This document shows, in pieces, positions 10,301-18,048 of a DNA stretch of 64,000 nucleotides. The notes beneath the pieces were generated by a model. It was given only the letters and a program-made list of their open reading frames with translations. It had not been told where the DNA came from and did no database searches. Both the position numbers and the translations under genes were made by a program. Within the stretch, counting starts at the first letter, position 1. Each line of letters opens with the position of its first letter. This stretch comes from Paenibacillus paeoniae (GTDB taxonomy: Bacteria; Bacillota; Bacilli; Paenibacillales; Paenibacillaceae), in assembly GCF_003388735.1 (NCBI RefSeq), contig NZ_QUBQ01000009.1, forward strand, positions 39,796 through 103,795, read 5' to 3'.

Positions 10301-11701
10301 TATGTAGCCAAGTATCAATACTATTCGAATGGCTTGTTAAAGCAAACCACGCAAGGGAACGGAGTCGTAACAGATGTAGCTTACAATGGACTCCGCATGC
10401 AGGAATTGCAGCATAAGAAGAGCGATGGAAGCATTATTAATGCGTATTCCTATAGCTATGATCCGAATGGCAATATTAACTCACGCACAACGAACGGCAT
10501 TACAGATGTGTTTCAATATGATGCGTTAAATCGGATATCGACTTCTTCTCAATTTAATGAAAGCTACCAGTATGACAGTCGTGGCAACCGCAGTGATATG
10601 TCTACTAGTGAACCTTTTGACAGCGCAGCATCTGACCTGTCCTACGATACCCGCAATCGTCTCACTCAGGTGACGACTATAGATGGTAAAATCGTTTCGT
10701 ATACGTATAATGGCGACGGTCTGTTGTGGGAACGAAGTGAAGGGGGCAAGACTACCCGTTACTACTGGGATGATGATCAGATTATAGCGGAAGCTGTAAT
10801 AACTGGCGGTGTAGCTAAGTTCCATGCTCGTTACATTAGAGGCGAAGAGCTCGAAGCGAGAGAAGACGCTCAAGGCAAAGCCTATTATCTTAAGAATGGT
10901 CATGGCGATGTCGTTGAGTTAAGGGATTCTTCAGGTAGCTTGAGACTGAATCAATATAACTATAATATTTTTGGTAATATGACTCTTCAGAATGAGCTTA
11001 TTGCCCAGCCTTTTAAATATTCGGGCGAAATGACAGAATCAACAACTGAACTGCAATATCTTCGAGCTAGATGGTATGACCCGTCTATTGGCAGGTTTGT
11101 TGGGGAGGATACGTATGAGGGAGAGGCAAAAGATCCATTAACTTTGAATTTGTATACGTATGTTATTAATAACCCCCTCAAATATATTGATCCTAGCGGA
11201 AATAAACACTTGCAAAAAGGTACAGTTGGAGGTGCTGGTGGCCATCGTATTGTACCTGTAACCAAAAACAACAATTCAAAACCATCTGCGGGTATAAGTG
11301 TAAAACAAGTTCCGCATTCGACTTCTCATAATTCTAGTGATTCTTTAAGACAAGAGTTAGTTGGTGTTAAAAGGTCTAGCGCTAAAGAGACAGGTAAACT
11401 TGGAAAAAGCGAACATGCAGTATTGAGAGGTAGCGAGGGAAGACCTGTTGGATCAGCAGTTAATGATGTTCAAAAAGCAAGGCAGGCTGATATACTTATA
11501 CAAAATGATGGAAGATGGGTTATTAAAGGAGATAATGGAAGAATTCATATTGTTGAACGTGATGGAAGCCAAGTTGTAACTTCATTTAAAAATCCAAGTA
11601 AAAATACTGATATGCGGATTCAAGATGGAAGATGGACGAGACCTTCAGAAGCTGAACTTCAACAATTTAAAGAGATATTCTCCAATTATGTGAGGTGGTA
11701 A
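7343..11701 (+). CDS. Secreted RHS/YD-repeat polymorphic toxin with variable C-terminal domain
   Basis: 1452 residues. TTG start with an ideal GGAGG 10 bases upstream. It has its own signal peptide (about residues 1-34), then an N-terminal beta module (TLSGSISIQASDLSLPG) and more than a dozen YD repeats such as YDSYGNV, YEYDNLNR and YSYDPNGNI. The RHS core LRARWYDPSIGRFVGED lies near residues 1239-1255 and the NPLKYIDPSG boundary near 1283. The final 166 residues differ in character and are more AT-rich. They contain His1358 and a SQVVTSF strand and look like a small RNase-type toxin, possibly of the BECR fold; that is only a guess. In WapA-like systems the RHS shell encloses and delivers a C-terminal nuclease to neighbouring cells. 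The next gene is the immunity candidate. Confidence 0.92.
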   Translation: MKISVKRTLIFLLLGVLLFPDLSNTIHYSVVTAQGVDYRHVNTKPDEAPFRVELGNETISTLSGSISIQASDLSLPGRNGLGFTLTRIYDSGSSQLFQMTSAGNTSRTDQSTEEKMFPIGRGWSWDISYMEINEGGKYLHLSGSGVFKINKDNEFVGYPWKDYTFEENKTVTVGSLTSAYVVKSIYKINQFFDSQGKLIQIADSYNNTINFEYSGWKLISITDAIGNKINITYGDGSVVLSTGTKTVTYTTTKVNGKDLLQKVTDPIGRETEYEYSVKQAGFSLTSTVPSVSNPYALLTGITYLTGAKSVIEYESTPTTRFIGKKMVNQVYRVKSREDQFVQQDGSIFTANRNDITYPLSDMGSSYDTDYNFSVAMNDGLTVTTYTNEKDYINEDYSPVYYNNDRVITAVQNGVTHTTRVDYEYDRIRRWPVPLKITETTSNSAESATKVIQNSMLYDSYGNVVSSVAPNGRITINTYGETSHLLVGVQSQIDPSRYVYNEIVRDSVHGHILTQRVREGSPTGSILQEVVNSRYDSFGNVTQQKLLQSSGGYITINTEFKATAPYNGAFPTKITTSGYDVDRKAITVSEALNFQTVDGILTSYTDGKGNTTTYEYDNLNRAIKVINPDSSERTIRYRDKQNQIEMTDEMGIKALTKWNPLGWMTETGIIEYHVFKPKGKYRYDAYGRATQTEDALGNLINYGYDQWSRQNKIVFPDSTISRVVFDDIGNIKTTTDSEGNQLKEYYDILGNVVKKEEVTSTGTVTILGTYTYDLAENVLLAKDSTQNTTKYSYDVLSRLTSVTNALNETTAYQYNMQSSMTQMIYPDGKSLRKEYDEWGRLIKSIDAKNQIETFYYDANDNITGSVDRKGNRFKYTFNSRDLLLSFELVNAQGNSLPTNEKVSYRYDSAGKRTQMSDVTGTTSYTYNPNNAQLVEVQFPDAKTIKYDYDANDNRAAMKDPFGFNTYYRYNANNQLEVVSSSLNFNRDYVAKYQYYSNGLLKQTTQGNGVVTDVAYNGLRMQELQHKKSDGSIINAYSYSYDPNGNINSRTTNGITDVFQYDALNRISTSSQFNESYQYDSRGNRSDMSTSEPFDSAASDLSYDTRNRLTQVTTIDGKIVSYTYNGDGLLWERSEGGKTTRYYWDDDQIIAEAVITGGVAKFHARYIRGEELEAREDAQGKAYYLKNGHGDVVELRDSSGSLRLNQYNYNIFGNMTLQNELIAQPFKYSGEMTESTTELQYLRARWYDPSIGRFVGEDTYEGEAKDPLTLNLYTYVINNPLKYIDPSGNKHLQKGTVGGAGGHRIVPVTKNNNSKPSAGISVKQVPHSTSHNSSDSLRQELVGVKRSSAKETGKLGKSEHAVLRGSEGRPVGSAVNDVQKARQADILIQNDGRWVIKGDNGRIHIVERDGSQVVTSFKNPSKNTDMRIQDGRWTRPSEAELQQFKEIFSNYVRW

Positions 11702-11702
11702 A

Positions 11703-11948
11703 ATGGAATTATTAAAACAAGAGGAAATAGCTAGTGTTACTTTGTTTGATCTTAAATTATCTGAGGGCGAATTGATGGTTTATGAAAATTGTATTGAGTT
11801 TGTATTAAACAATTGTTCTGAGGAGTATCTATACAAACTCACCGGATGTGAAAATCGAGAGGAATTAGCTTCTTATCAGCAGGATTTAAATAATTTGATT
11901 AAAACCATCATCAACAAAAAATATTTACCGGAAAAATATAAAGATTGA
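11703..11948 (+). CDS. Putative immunity protein to the RHS toxin
   Basis: 81 residues, acidic and mostly helical by appearance, with no signal peptide. The ATG lies one base after the toxin stop codon and the Shine-Dalgarno (GAGGTGG) is inside the toxin's last codons, so the two are translationally coupled. It shares the AT-rich composition of the toxin tip. I do not recognise a named immunity family. The assignment rests on position, size and composition, which match toxin-immunity pairs of the RHS/WapA type. Confidence 0.7.
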   Translation: MELLKQEEIASVTLFDLKLSEGELMVYENCIEFVLNNCSEEYLYKLTGCENREELASYQQDLNNLIKTIINKKYLPEKYKD

Positions 11949-11956
11949 ATCAATAA

Positions 11957-11993
11957 AACCTTGATTGGCTTCGTGCCGCTCAAGGTTTTTTTC
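11957..11993 (+). terminator. Terminator after the toxin-immunity pair
   Basis: Perfect 8-bp stem AACCTTGA/TCAAGGTT with an inner GGC/GCC pair, followed by a T-run starting at 11986. Confidence 0.85.
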
Positions 11994-12039
11994 TTTGGAC
12001 GGGTGACCTGGTACCTAATGGAGGGAAGAGACGTCATCA

Positions 12040-12318
12040 TGACCATTGAGTTGTTGTCGGAGCAGTACCTGCAAGTATCGCTGACGATTGGACAGAATGT
12101 AGACGCACTGCCGGAAAGGTGGCTGAGGAGATCATAGGCAAGCTGGCCGACCGGCTTGCAGGGGTTCGTGGTATCGAGAGGGAAAGCGAACATGTAGAGG
12201 GCTACCGTATTCAAGCGATTGACGGTCATGATCGACTGAAGGCCATGGGGAGAGAAGTACATAGACTCTGGAGCAGTTCAAGATGCTGTCAGAGGAGCAA
12301 TTTGTGCAATTAGTTTAA
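12040..12318 (+). pseudogene. Decayed ORF of unknown family with two frameshifts
   Basis: Three protein-like pieces run in different frames. One starts at ATG 12040 (MTIELLSEQYLQVSLTIGQ). A second runs from about 12119 (VAEEIIGKLADRL through DGHDRLKAMGREVHRL). A third ends LEQFKMLSEEQFVQLV at a TAA near 12318. Reading across two single-base shifts gives one continuous product of about 90 residues. I do not recognise the family. It sits between the toxin terminator and the XRE gene. Its GC-richer composition differs from the immunity gene, so it is probably older sequence left inside the accessory block. Confidence 0.45.
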
Positions 12319-12446
12319 ATGGTTACTTATGAGTTGAAAAAAGTTACTTTTGCTGAGACACAATATGAACAACTATTGATACTTTTATCCAATGGTATTT
12401 AGGTTGGTTTTTTAATGTGTGGTTCAGTTCAAAGGTATATGTTATT

Positions 12447-12689
12447 TTAACTATTTGGATCCTCATCATCTTCAACGGATACAATCAATTGATCTACAGT
12501 AATATCTAATGCCGCACATATTTGTTCCAGTGTGCGAATATAGACTCTGTCAACAGAATCAGAACAGAGATGGCTAATGGTAGCGGGTCGCATATTCATT
12601 TTAAGGGAGAGTTGGCGTTGACTAATACCTCTCTCTTCAAGGATCTCTTTTAAGCGGATTTTGATTTTCAAGATAAGTTCCTCCACCAA
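12447..12689 (-). CDS. XRE-family (Cro/CI-type) transcriptional regulator
   Basis: 80 residues. The helix-turn-helix is clear: EERGISQRQLSLKMNMRPAT, followed by ISHLCSDSVDRVYIRTLEQI and an acidic C-terminal tail. It resembles the short YozG/phage-type helix-turn-helix proteins without an effector domain. It is transcribed away from the two small genes at 12,859-13,282. The intervening 169 bases carry several repeats that look like binding sites, so autoregulation plus control of the divergent pair is likely. Shine-Dalgarno on the minus strand is GGAGG (GGTGGAGGAAC). Confidence 0.9.
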   Translation of the reverse strand: MVEELILKIKIRLKEILEERGISQRQLSLKMNMRPATISHLCSDSVDRVYIRTLEQICAALDITVDQLIVSVEDDEDPNS

Positions 12690-12697
12690 TGAAAAGA

Positions 12698-12804
12698 TTA
12701 CGTTTAACAGTACGCATCTGAAAGTAATATATCATAAGCGTTAAAGAATATCATTGAAACTTACGCTTAAAAGTAATACAATAATTTACATACTCTAAAG
12801 AGTA
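12698..12804. promoter_or_regulatory. Divergent promoter region with operator-like repeats
   Basis: Related elements occur at 12698-12712 (TTACGTTTAACAGTA), 12711-12728 (TACGCATCTGAAAGTAAT), 12735-12750 (TAAGCGTTAAAGAATA) and 12761-12777 (TTACGCTTAAAAGTAAT). A perfect palindrome TACTCT-AA-AGAGTA lies at 12791-12804. A plus-strand promoter TTGAAA (12754-12759), 17 bases, TACAAT (12777-12782) has one repeat filling its spacer. Binding of the neighbouring XRE protein is inferred. Confidence 0.5.
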
Positions 12805-12858
12805 ATACTCATAAAGGTAATTTGATATTTCTTATCGCAATTAAGAGGAGGAGTTACT

Positions 12859-13017
12859 ATGAGACAAGACCTAATGAACAGGACATCGATATGCAGTCAA
12901 GTTAATGAAAAGTCCCCTTTTTCATATCATCAGGGTGAAGATGTTGATTTTATGGAGCAGGGAGGGGGTTATCATAAAAAGACTTTGATAGCTACTTCGC
13001 TCCTTAAAATCAACTAA
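12859..13017 (+). CDS. Small ORF (52 aa) divergent from the XRE gene
   Basis: An ATG preceded by a very strong Shine-Dalgarno (GAGGAGGAG) opens a 52-codon frame beginning MRQDLMNRTSIC and ending LLKIN at TAA 13015-13017. There is no signal peptide or membrane segment and I recognise no family. The ribosome binding site, the promoter upstream and the coupling to the next gene support translation. It could be a small regulator or antirepressor controlled by the XRE protein. Confidence 0.5.
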   Translation: MRQDLMNRTSICSQVNEKSPFSYHQGEDVDFMEQGGGYHKKTLIATSLLKIN

Positions 13018-13030
13018 ATTGGTGGCGCCC

Positions 13031-13282
13031 ATGACCAAACCAATGGACACCTATAATCGCTACGTCGAGCAGGAGGATACGTTATATCAGCAACTGGAGA
13101 CGTTGGAGCAATGCCAGGTTGCGGTGTTTGACCATATCTTTCGTTATGGCGAGCGCTTCAATAAAGACATGGTCGAGGAATTGCTGCGGAGCGTTCATCA
13201 GATGGAAGTGAACGTACGGCTGGAATTGTTGCATTTGCGCCTGAAGAAGGCATTCCTGGCCTATGACATGAAACATAACTAA
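13031..13282 (+). CDS. Small helical protein of unknown function, coupled to the preceding ORF
   Basis: 83 residues from ATG 13031, which has GGTGG six bases upstream. An in-frame TTG at 13019 exists but has no Shine-Dalgarno. The product is helical and charged (YVEQEDTLYQQLETLEQ, then EVNVRLELLHLRLKKAF), compatible with a coiled coil or a small helical dimer. It starts 13 bases after the 52-aa ORF. No family recognised. Confidence 0.55.
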   Translation: MTKPMDTYNRYVEQEDTLYQQLETLEQCQVAVFDHIFRYGERFNKDMVEELLRSVHQMEVNVRLELLHLRLKKAFLAYDMKHN

Positions 13283-13371
13283 CCGCACAACGGAATCACT
13301 CTTACACTCTCCATCAAAAGAAAGGCTACCCCAACAGGCCCAACGACCCGCTAGAATAGCCTACTGCTTTC

Positions 13372-13971
13372 TTATAGCACTAATGTCTCATCTTCTTGAA
13401 GCACAGCCTGCTCCTCCCGAACAAGCCGAATAAACTCTCGCATGAAGCCCGGCAGGTCCGGCCAAGCGTGTCCGCTGACCAGCTTGCGGTCGGCATGCAG
13501 CGTGTCCGTCGTGTACGTGGCACCCAGCCGCTCAACATCCGGCTTCACAGCATTGTAGCATGTCATCGTGCGGCCTTCGAAATAGCTCGTATCTTTCAAA
13601 GCCATGAACACCAGAGCGCCATGGCAGATGACGCCGATCGGTTTATCCTCACTTAAGAAATGCTCAACGATGCGAGGCAGCTCAGGGTGGTTGCGTATAT
13701 ATTCCGGTGCGCGGCCTCCGGGAATGACAAGGCCGATATATTCCGACGGATCGATATCCGCGAAGGAGGCATGGGACGGCAGCAGATGAGCCGGCTTCTC
13801 GGTGTAAGTCTCCCAGCCCTCGATAAAGTCATGAACGACGGTATTCAGCACCTTTTTCTCCGGAGACGCAATAACGGCATCATAGCCTTCCTCTAGCAGG
13901 CGGTAGTAGGGATAAAAAATTTCCAATACCTCGGTTCCGTCACCCGTAATCAGTAGTACCTTGCTCGACAT
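13372..13971 (-). CDS. DJ-1/PfpI family protein
   Basis: 199 residues of the class-I glutamine amidotransferase-like fold. Cys116-His117 in GVICHGALVF is the nucleophile elbow, Glu17 is the residue that usually pairs with the cysteine, and IPGGRAPEYI matches the family. Members act as deglycases, glyoxalases, proteases or stress proteins, and the sequence alone does not decide which. It stands alone on the minus strand, and the yabS promoter region lies on its other side. It marks the right end of the accessory block. Confidence 0.88.
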   Translation of the reverse strand: MSSKVLLITGDGTEVLEIFYPYYRLLEEGYDAVIASPEKKVLNTVVHDFIEGWETYTEKPAHLLPSHASFADIDPSEYIGLVIPGGRAPEYIRNHPELPRIVEHFLSEDKPIGVICHGALVFMALKDTSYFEGRTMTCYNAVKPDVERLGATYTTDTLHADRKLVSGHAWPDLPGFMREFIRLVREEQAVLQEDETLVL

Positions 13972-14101
13972 ACGTTCACTCCTTCAAGGAATTTTTTGGC
14001 ATACAACCCTATTATCTCTCGGTGCATCCTGACTGTAAATCTATCCGAAGTCACCGTGTCTCTCTTCCCAATGAGGTTCGAATGCTGTCACATTGGTGCG
14101 A

Positions 14102-14130
14102 TGGCAACGTCTCGGGGGATGGGCTATACT
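14102..14130 (+). promoter_or_regulatory. Candidate promoter for yabS-yabT-tilS
   Basis: TGGCAA (14102-14107), 17 bases, TATACT (14125-14130). The downstream leader contains hairpins CCTTACC/GGTAAGG (14139-14145 with 14172-14178) and CCGAT-AAT-ATCGG. The rest of the 300-base gap shows nothing else. Confidence 0.35.
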
Positions 14131-14273
14131 AGAATGAACCTTACCTTGGAGCGGCGAGAAGCCGATAATATCGGTAAGGATTAGGAAATGATAGGCAACA
14201 GGCGTTTATCTCTCTCAAAAAGGGCAAAGCTGATAGAAAAGGCTTTTGATCTTGCTTATGTGGAGGGATAACG

Positions 14274-15011
14274 ATGATGAGGCAAATTTTGCTTATAACG
14301 GACGGTTGCTCCAATGTGGGACTAAGTCCCATAGTTGCGGCGGCTCATGCCAAGTCGGAAGGCATTCATGTCAATGTGGTCGGTGTGCTGGATCATGGAG
14401 ATGTAGGCGAATTGGGTGCGACGGAGATTGAGGAGATCGCGCGTGCCGGCGGAGGACTCAGCCGTATGGTGAACACCCGGCAATTGTCCCAGACGGTTCA
14501 GATGATGACGAGGAAGACCGTGGTGCAGACGATTCAGCTGGCGGTACAGAAGGAGCTGCAGCAGGTGCTGGGCAACGGCTCCATCGAGGCGCTGCCTCCT
14601 GAGAAGCGCGGCGAAGTGGTCCGCGTGATCGATGAGCTTGGCGAGTCATCAGGGCTGAGAGTGGCGCTTCTGATCGACGCCAGCGCCAGTATGAAGCCGA
14701 AAATGGCTGCTGTTGAAGAAGCGATTCACGATTTGATGCTTAGCTTGCAGGCCAGACAGGGTAAGAGTGAAATAGCGGTGTTCCATTTTCCGGGCTCGCG
14801 TCATGGTGATGACTGTATGATGGATTTGGCTTGGACCGACCATCTGAATGGCGTGCATTCCATTTTCCCCAAGCTCCAGATGGGTGGAACAACGCCGACG
14901 GGGCCTGCGATTATGCAGGCAGTCGACTATTACAGGCAAGGCGAAGCGGGTGACTACGGCCGCAGAGGCAGACATGAAACGGATGGGATGATGGGTGACT
15001 ACGTCGTTTAA
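14274..15011 (+). CDS. yabS: YabS-like von Willebrand factor A domain protein
   Basis: 245 residues, the usual size of YabS. It reads as two VWA-like halves: the first starts QILLITDGCSNVG, and the second VALLIDASASMKPKM carries a DxSxS-type metal-binding motif. Start ATG 14274 follows GGAGGG. In Bacillus this gene lies between spoIIE and yabT and is linked to sporulation; its biochemical role is not established. The 3' end overlaps yabT by 17 bases, so the two are translated together. Confidence 0.88.
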   Translation: MMRQILLITDGCSNVGLSPIVAAAHAKSEGIHVNVVGVLDHGDVGELGATEIEEIARAGGGLSRMVNTRQLSQTVQMMTRKTVVQTIQLAVQKELQQVLGNGSIEALPPEKRGEVVRVIDELGESSGLRVALLIDASASMKPKMAAVEEAIHDLMLSLQARQGKSEIAVFHFPGSRHGDDCMMDLAWTDHLNGVHSIFPKLQMGGTTPTGPAIMQAVDYYRQGEAGDYGRRGRHETDGMMGDYVV

Positions 15012-15924
15012 GCTTGAACTGCGGCGCGGAAGTGTCGTAGTTGGCAAGTGGAAGCAGGGCAAGTACCGTGTAGAACGGCTGCTGGGGGAAGGGGCCAACG
15101 GGAAAGTCTATCTGGTACAGAAGGATAGGGATTGGTACGCGCTCAAGGTGGGAGCAGACGCTGTTGACCTGCAATCCGAGGTGAACGTGCTGAAGTCGCT
15201 GGCGAAGCAGAAGGGGCAGGGGATGGAGCCGTTCCTGTTCGACGTGGATGATCTGTACGGTCCTGCCGGGAGGGAATATCCGTTCTATGTGATGAGATAT
15301 GTGCGAGGGACGACGCTTGCCAGCTACTTGAAGGAGCAGGGGGCGGAATGGTTCCCTCTCGTCGGGCTGAACTTGTTGAGCAAGCTTGGCAGACTTCATC
15401 GCGCAGGGTGGGCATTTGGCGATCTGAAGGTGGAGAATGTGATGGTTGCCGATTACGGTCATGTCGAGCTCGTAGACTTCGGGGGCGTGACGGCCGTCGG
15501 CAAAAGTATTCGTCAGTTCACAGAGATCTATGATCGCGGATACTGGAACAGCGGCTCGCGCTCGGCTGATCCGAAGTATGATCTCTTCTCTTACAGCGTA
15601 TTATGCATTCAACTGCATGAGCCGAGGCGACTGCACCAGCTTACGAAGGAACTGCTGCCGCAGAACCGGTCCACGGTGGAGCTGATGGCCATTGCTGAAG
15701 CTTCCCCGGCGCTTAAGCCGGTGACGGGCTGGCTGCGTCAGGCGCTGCATGGCGAATTCAGGGACGCGGACGAGGGCGCGGCTGCATGGCGGTTGCTCAT
15801 GCATCGGAAGGACACGCGCAGATCCTCCTCTATGCCCGGCTGGCTGAAGGGAATGGTTGCGACATCAGGCGTTCTGCTCGCAGCATCCATCTTCGTCTGG
15901 CTGCTTCGCAACGTATGGATGTAG
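14995..15924 (+). CDS. yabT: YabT-like Hanks-type serine/threonine kinase with C-terminal membrane anchor
   Basis: 309 residues. The glycine loop is GEGANGKV at 31-38, ATP lysine Lys51, catalytic-loop Asp143 in GDLKVENVM and the DFG motif at 161-163. A single C-terminal membrane segment spans about 284-305 with no extracellular sensor domain, as in B. subtilis YabT. There the kinase acts at the forespore septum, is activated by DNA and phosphorylates RecA and other proteins. GTG start overlaps yabS. The His-Arg of the canonical HRD is replaced (FGD), a divergence seen in this family. Confidence 0.92.
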   Translation: MTTSFKLELRRGSVVVGKWKQGKYRVERLLGEGANGKVYLVQKDRDWYALKVGADAVDLQSEVNVLKSLAKQKGQGMEPFLFDVDDLYGPAGREYPFYVMRYVRGTTLASYLKEQGAEWFPLVGLNLLSKLGRLHRAGWAFGDLKVENVMVADYGHVELVDFGGVTAVGKSIRQFTEIYDRGYWNSGSRSADPKYDLFSYSVLCIQLHEPRRLHQLTKELLPQNRSTVELMAIAEASPALKPVTGWLRQALHGEFRDADEGAAAWRLLMHRKDTRRSSSMPGWLKGMVATSGVLLAASIFVWLLRNVWM

Positions 15925-15943
15925 CAGAGGAGGGCAAGGGACA

Positions 15944-17359
15944 ATGAATGAACCGCTTCAGACGGTGTTGGCTAAGGAAGCGGCTGCCCACAATATGTGG
16001 GAGAAGGACGACACGATTCTGGTCGCCGTGTCGGGAGGACCCGATTCGATGGCCCTGCTTCATATGCTCCATGGTTTGTCTCAGGAACAGGGCATTAAGC
16101 TGGTAGCTGCTCATGTGAATCATGGTTTTAGGGTCCAAGAGTCTGCATACGAAATGGAGACGGTGCAGTCGTTCGCAGACAGTCTGGGGGTGCCATGCGA
16201 GTCGGTCGTCTTGGATATGCCTACTTATATAGAAGAAAACCGATTGAATCTGCAGGCCGCAGCAAGAGAAAAGAGGTACGAGTATCTGCACCGAATAGCG
16301 GTTCAGTACGGTGCATCGCGCATTGCGCTCGCTCATCATGCCGATGATCAGGCCGAGACTGTGCTGATGCGGCTGATTCGGGGAGCCGGGTTGTCGGGGC
16401 TTTCAGGCATGAGCAGCGTTAGACGCGAAAAAAATATGCAACTCATACGTCCCCTGCTTCGTATGAACAAGTCAGACCTTCTGCGTTATTGCGAGGAGCA
16501 TGAGATTCCGTACTGCGTTGACAGCAGTAATCTGGCCCGGTATTACTTCCGTAATACGGTACGTCTGGATGTCATTCCTTATTTGATGCAGTTCAATCCT
16601 CAGCTTCCTCAATCTCTCCAAAGACTGGCTGAAGTAGCCGGAGCGGAGGATGAGTGGATGGAGCAGCAGGCGGCGGAATGGTTCGACCGTATCGTGCGCT
16701 GCAGTGAAGGCGAATGCCAAGTGGAATGCCGGGAGCTGTCCGGTCTGCACGTCGCTTTACAAAGAAGATTGATTAAACTAATATTAAATTATCTATCTCG
16801 GGACTCGGAAAACATAACCTATGGCGCCGTTGAGACTATGCGGCTGGCAGCATCTACACATGCACCAGCTACTTGGCGGATGGACGTCGCAGGCGGGATC
16901 CGATGCTTGCGCGAATACGGTGTGATGAGATGGGTACATATGATTGCAGAGTCACCTACGGCCAGTCACTACAATTACGTCATTGAAGAGCAAAGCGAAG
17001 GACGAATTGAAGCGTCGCCAAGCGGATGGAGCTTCCGATTGGATTGGTTGGCAGCTGCGGCCGCGAAGCCGTCATCCCGCATGGAAGCGTATTTCGATGT
17101 GGACGGACTCATCTTTCCGCTGCATGTGCGCAACCGCATGCCGGGAGACAGGATTCATGTTTTAGGATTAAATGGCTCGAAAAAAGTGCAAGATATGTTC
17201 GTTGACGAGAAGGTACCACCCTCCCGTAGAGAGCTGTATCCGCTGCTGTGCGACGGGGAAGGCAAGTTGCTGTGGATTCCCGGCATTCGCCGTTCCACAC
17301 ATGCCCTTGCAGGGAGCGGAAGCGCGCGAGTCTTGCGTATTACGGCGCTCAACGAATAA
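15944..17359 (+). CDS. tilS: tRNA(Ile)-lysidine synthase
   Basis: 471 residues from ATG 15944, chosen because AGAGGAGGG lies just upstream; the frame is open further 5' but that part overlaps yabT. The PP-loop SGGPDS is at residues 30-35, followed by HVNHGFR and AHHADDQAETVLMRLIRG. The TilS central and C-terminal substrate-binding domains follow (FPLHVRNRMPGDRI, VPPSRRELYPLL). The enzyme converts C34 of tRNA-Ile(CAU) to lysidine and is essential for reading AUA codons. The yabT-tilS-hpt-ftsH order is conserved in Bacillales. Confidence 0.95.
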   Translation: MNEPLQTVLAKEAAAHNMWEKDDTILVAVSGGPDSMALLHMLHGLSQEQGIKLVAAHVNHGFRVQESAYEMETVQSFADSLGVPCESVVLDMPTYIEENRLNLQAAAREKRYEYLHRIAVQYGASRIALAHHADDQAETVLMRLIRGAGLSGLSGMSSVRREKNMQLIRPLLRMNKSDLLRYCEEHEIPYCVDSSNLARYYFRNTVRLDVIPYLMQFNPQLPQSLQRLAEVAGAEDEWMEQQAAEWFDRIVRCSEGECQVECRELSGLHVALQRRLIKLILNYLSRDSENITYGAVETMRLAASTHAPATWRMDVAGGIRCLREYGVMRWVHMIAESPTASHYNYVIEEQSEGRIEASPSGWSFRLDWLAAAAAKPSSRMEAYFDVDGLIFPLHVRNRMPGDRIHVLGLNGSKKVQDMFVDEKVPPSRRELYPLLCDGEGKLLWIPGIRRSTHALAGSGSARVLRITALNE

Positions 17360-17409
17360 GGAACAAGGGAATACACATAAACATAGGTAAAGCGTAGGAG
17401 GATTTCGAC

Positions 17410-17949
17410 TTGCAGAACGACATTAAAGAAGTGTTATACAGCGAAGAGCAGATTGGTGCCAAGGTAAGGGAATTGGGGGCTAAGCTCAGCGCTGATTATG
17501 AAGGGCGGAATCCGCTCGTTATTTGCGTCCTCAAAGGCGCGTTTATTTTTATGTCCGATCTGGTGAAAACTATTACCGTTCCGCTTGAGATCGACTTTAT
17601 GGCCGTCTCCAGCTACGGGGCTTCCACCAAATCATCCGGCGTCGTCAAGATTATTAAGGATCTGGACGTGTCGGTGGAAGGACGCGATGTCCTCATCGTC
17701 GAAGATATTATCGACAGCGGCCTGACACTCAGCTATCTGATTGACGTATTGGAGCGCAGAGGCTCGAATTCCGTGACTGTCGTCACGCTGTTCGACAAGC
17801 CTGCACGCCGTACGGTTAGTCTGGAGCCGCATTACAAAGGCTTTACGCTGCCTGACGAATTTGTCGTCGGCTATGGCCTGGACTATGCGGAGCAATATCG
17901 CAACCTTCCTTATATCGGCATTTTGAAACCACAGGTTTACGAAAAGTAA
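17410..17949 (+). CDS. hpt: Hypoxanthine-guanine phosphoribosyltransferase
   Basis: 179 residues with a TTG start behind TAGGAGG. The PRPP-binding motif VLIVEDIIDSGLTLSYL is near residues 96-112, the flexible-loop region VSSYGAST is near 66, and the C-terminal DEFVVGYGLDYAEQYRNLPYIG block is complete. It salvages hypoxanthine and guanine to IMP and GMP. It lies between tilS and ftsH as in most Firmicutes. Confidence 0.97.
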   Translation: MQNDIKEVLYSEEQIGAKVRELGAKLSADYEGRNPLVICVLKGAFIFMSDLVKTITVPLEIDFMAVSSYGASTKSSGVVKIIKDLDVSVEGRDVLIVEDIIDSGLTLSYLIDVLERRGSNSVTVVTLFDKPARRTVSLEPHYKGFTLPDEFVVGYGLDYAEQYRNLPYIGILKPQVYEK

Positions 17950-17990
17950 GCGCGCTGGAACCGTACATGTCCACCCTCCGTTAGCCTCTA

Positions 17991-18020
17991 TTGTGATGGA
18001 AAGTCATGCTATGGTAAAAT
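17991..18020 (+). promoter_or_regulatory. Promoter of ftsH
   Basis: TTGTGA (17991-17996), 18-base spacer, TAAAAT (18015-18020), about 28 bases before the ftsH start. Confidence 0.5.
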
Positions 18021-18048
18021 ATCTAAAGCGTCTGAGAGGAGGTAGGGG

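Noticed and set aside
15857..15943. Upstream extension of tilS
   Set aside because: The extension overlaps yabT, reads as non-family sequence and lacks a Shine-Dalgarno, whereas ATG 15944 has an excellent one.
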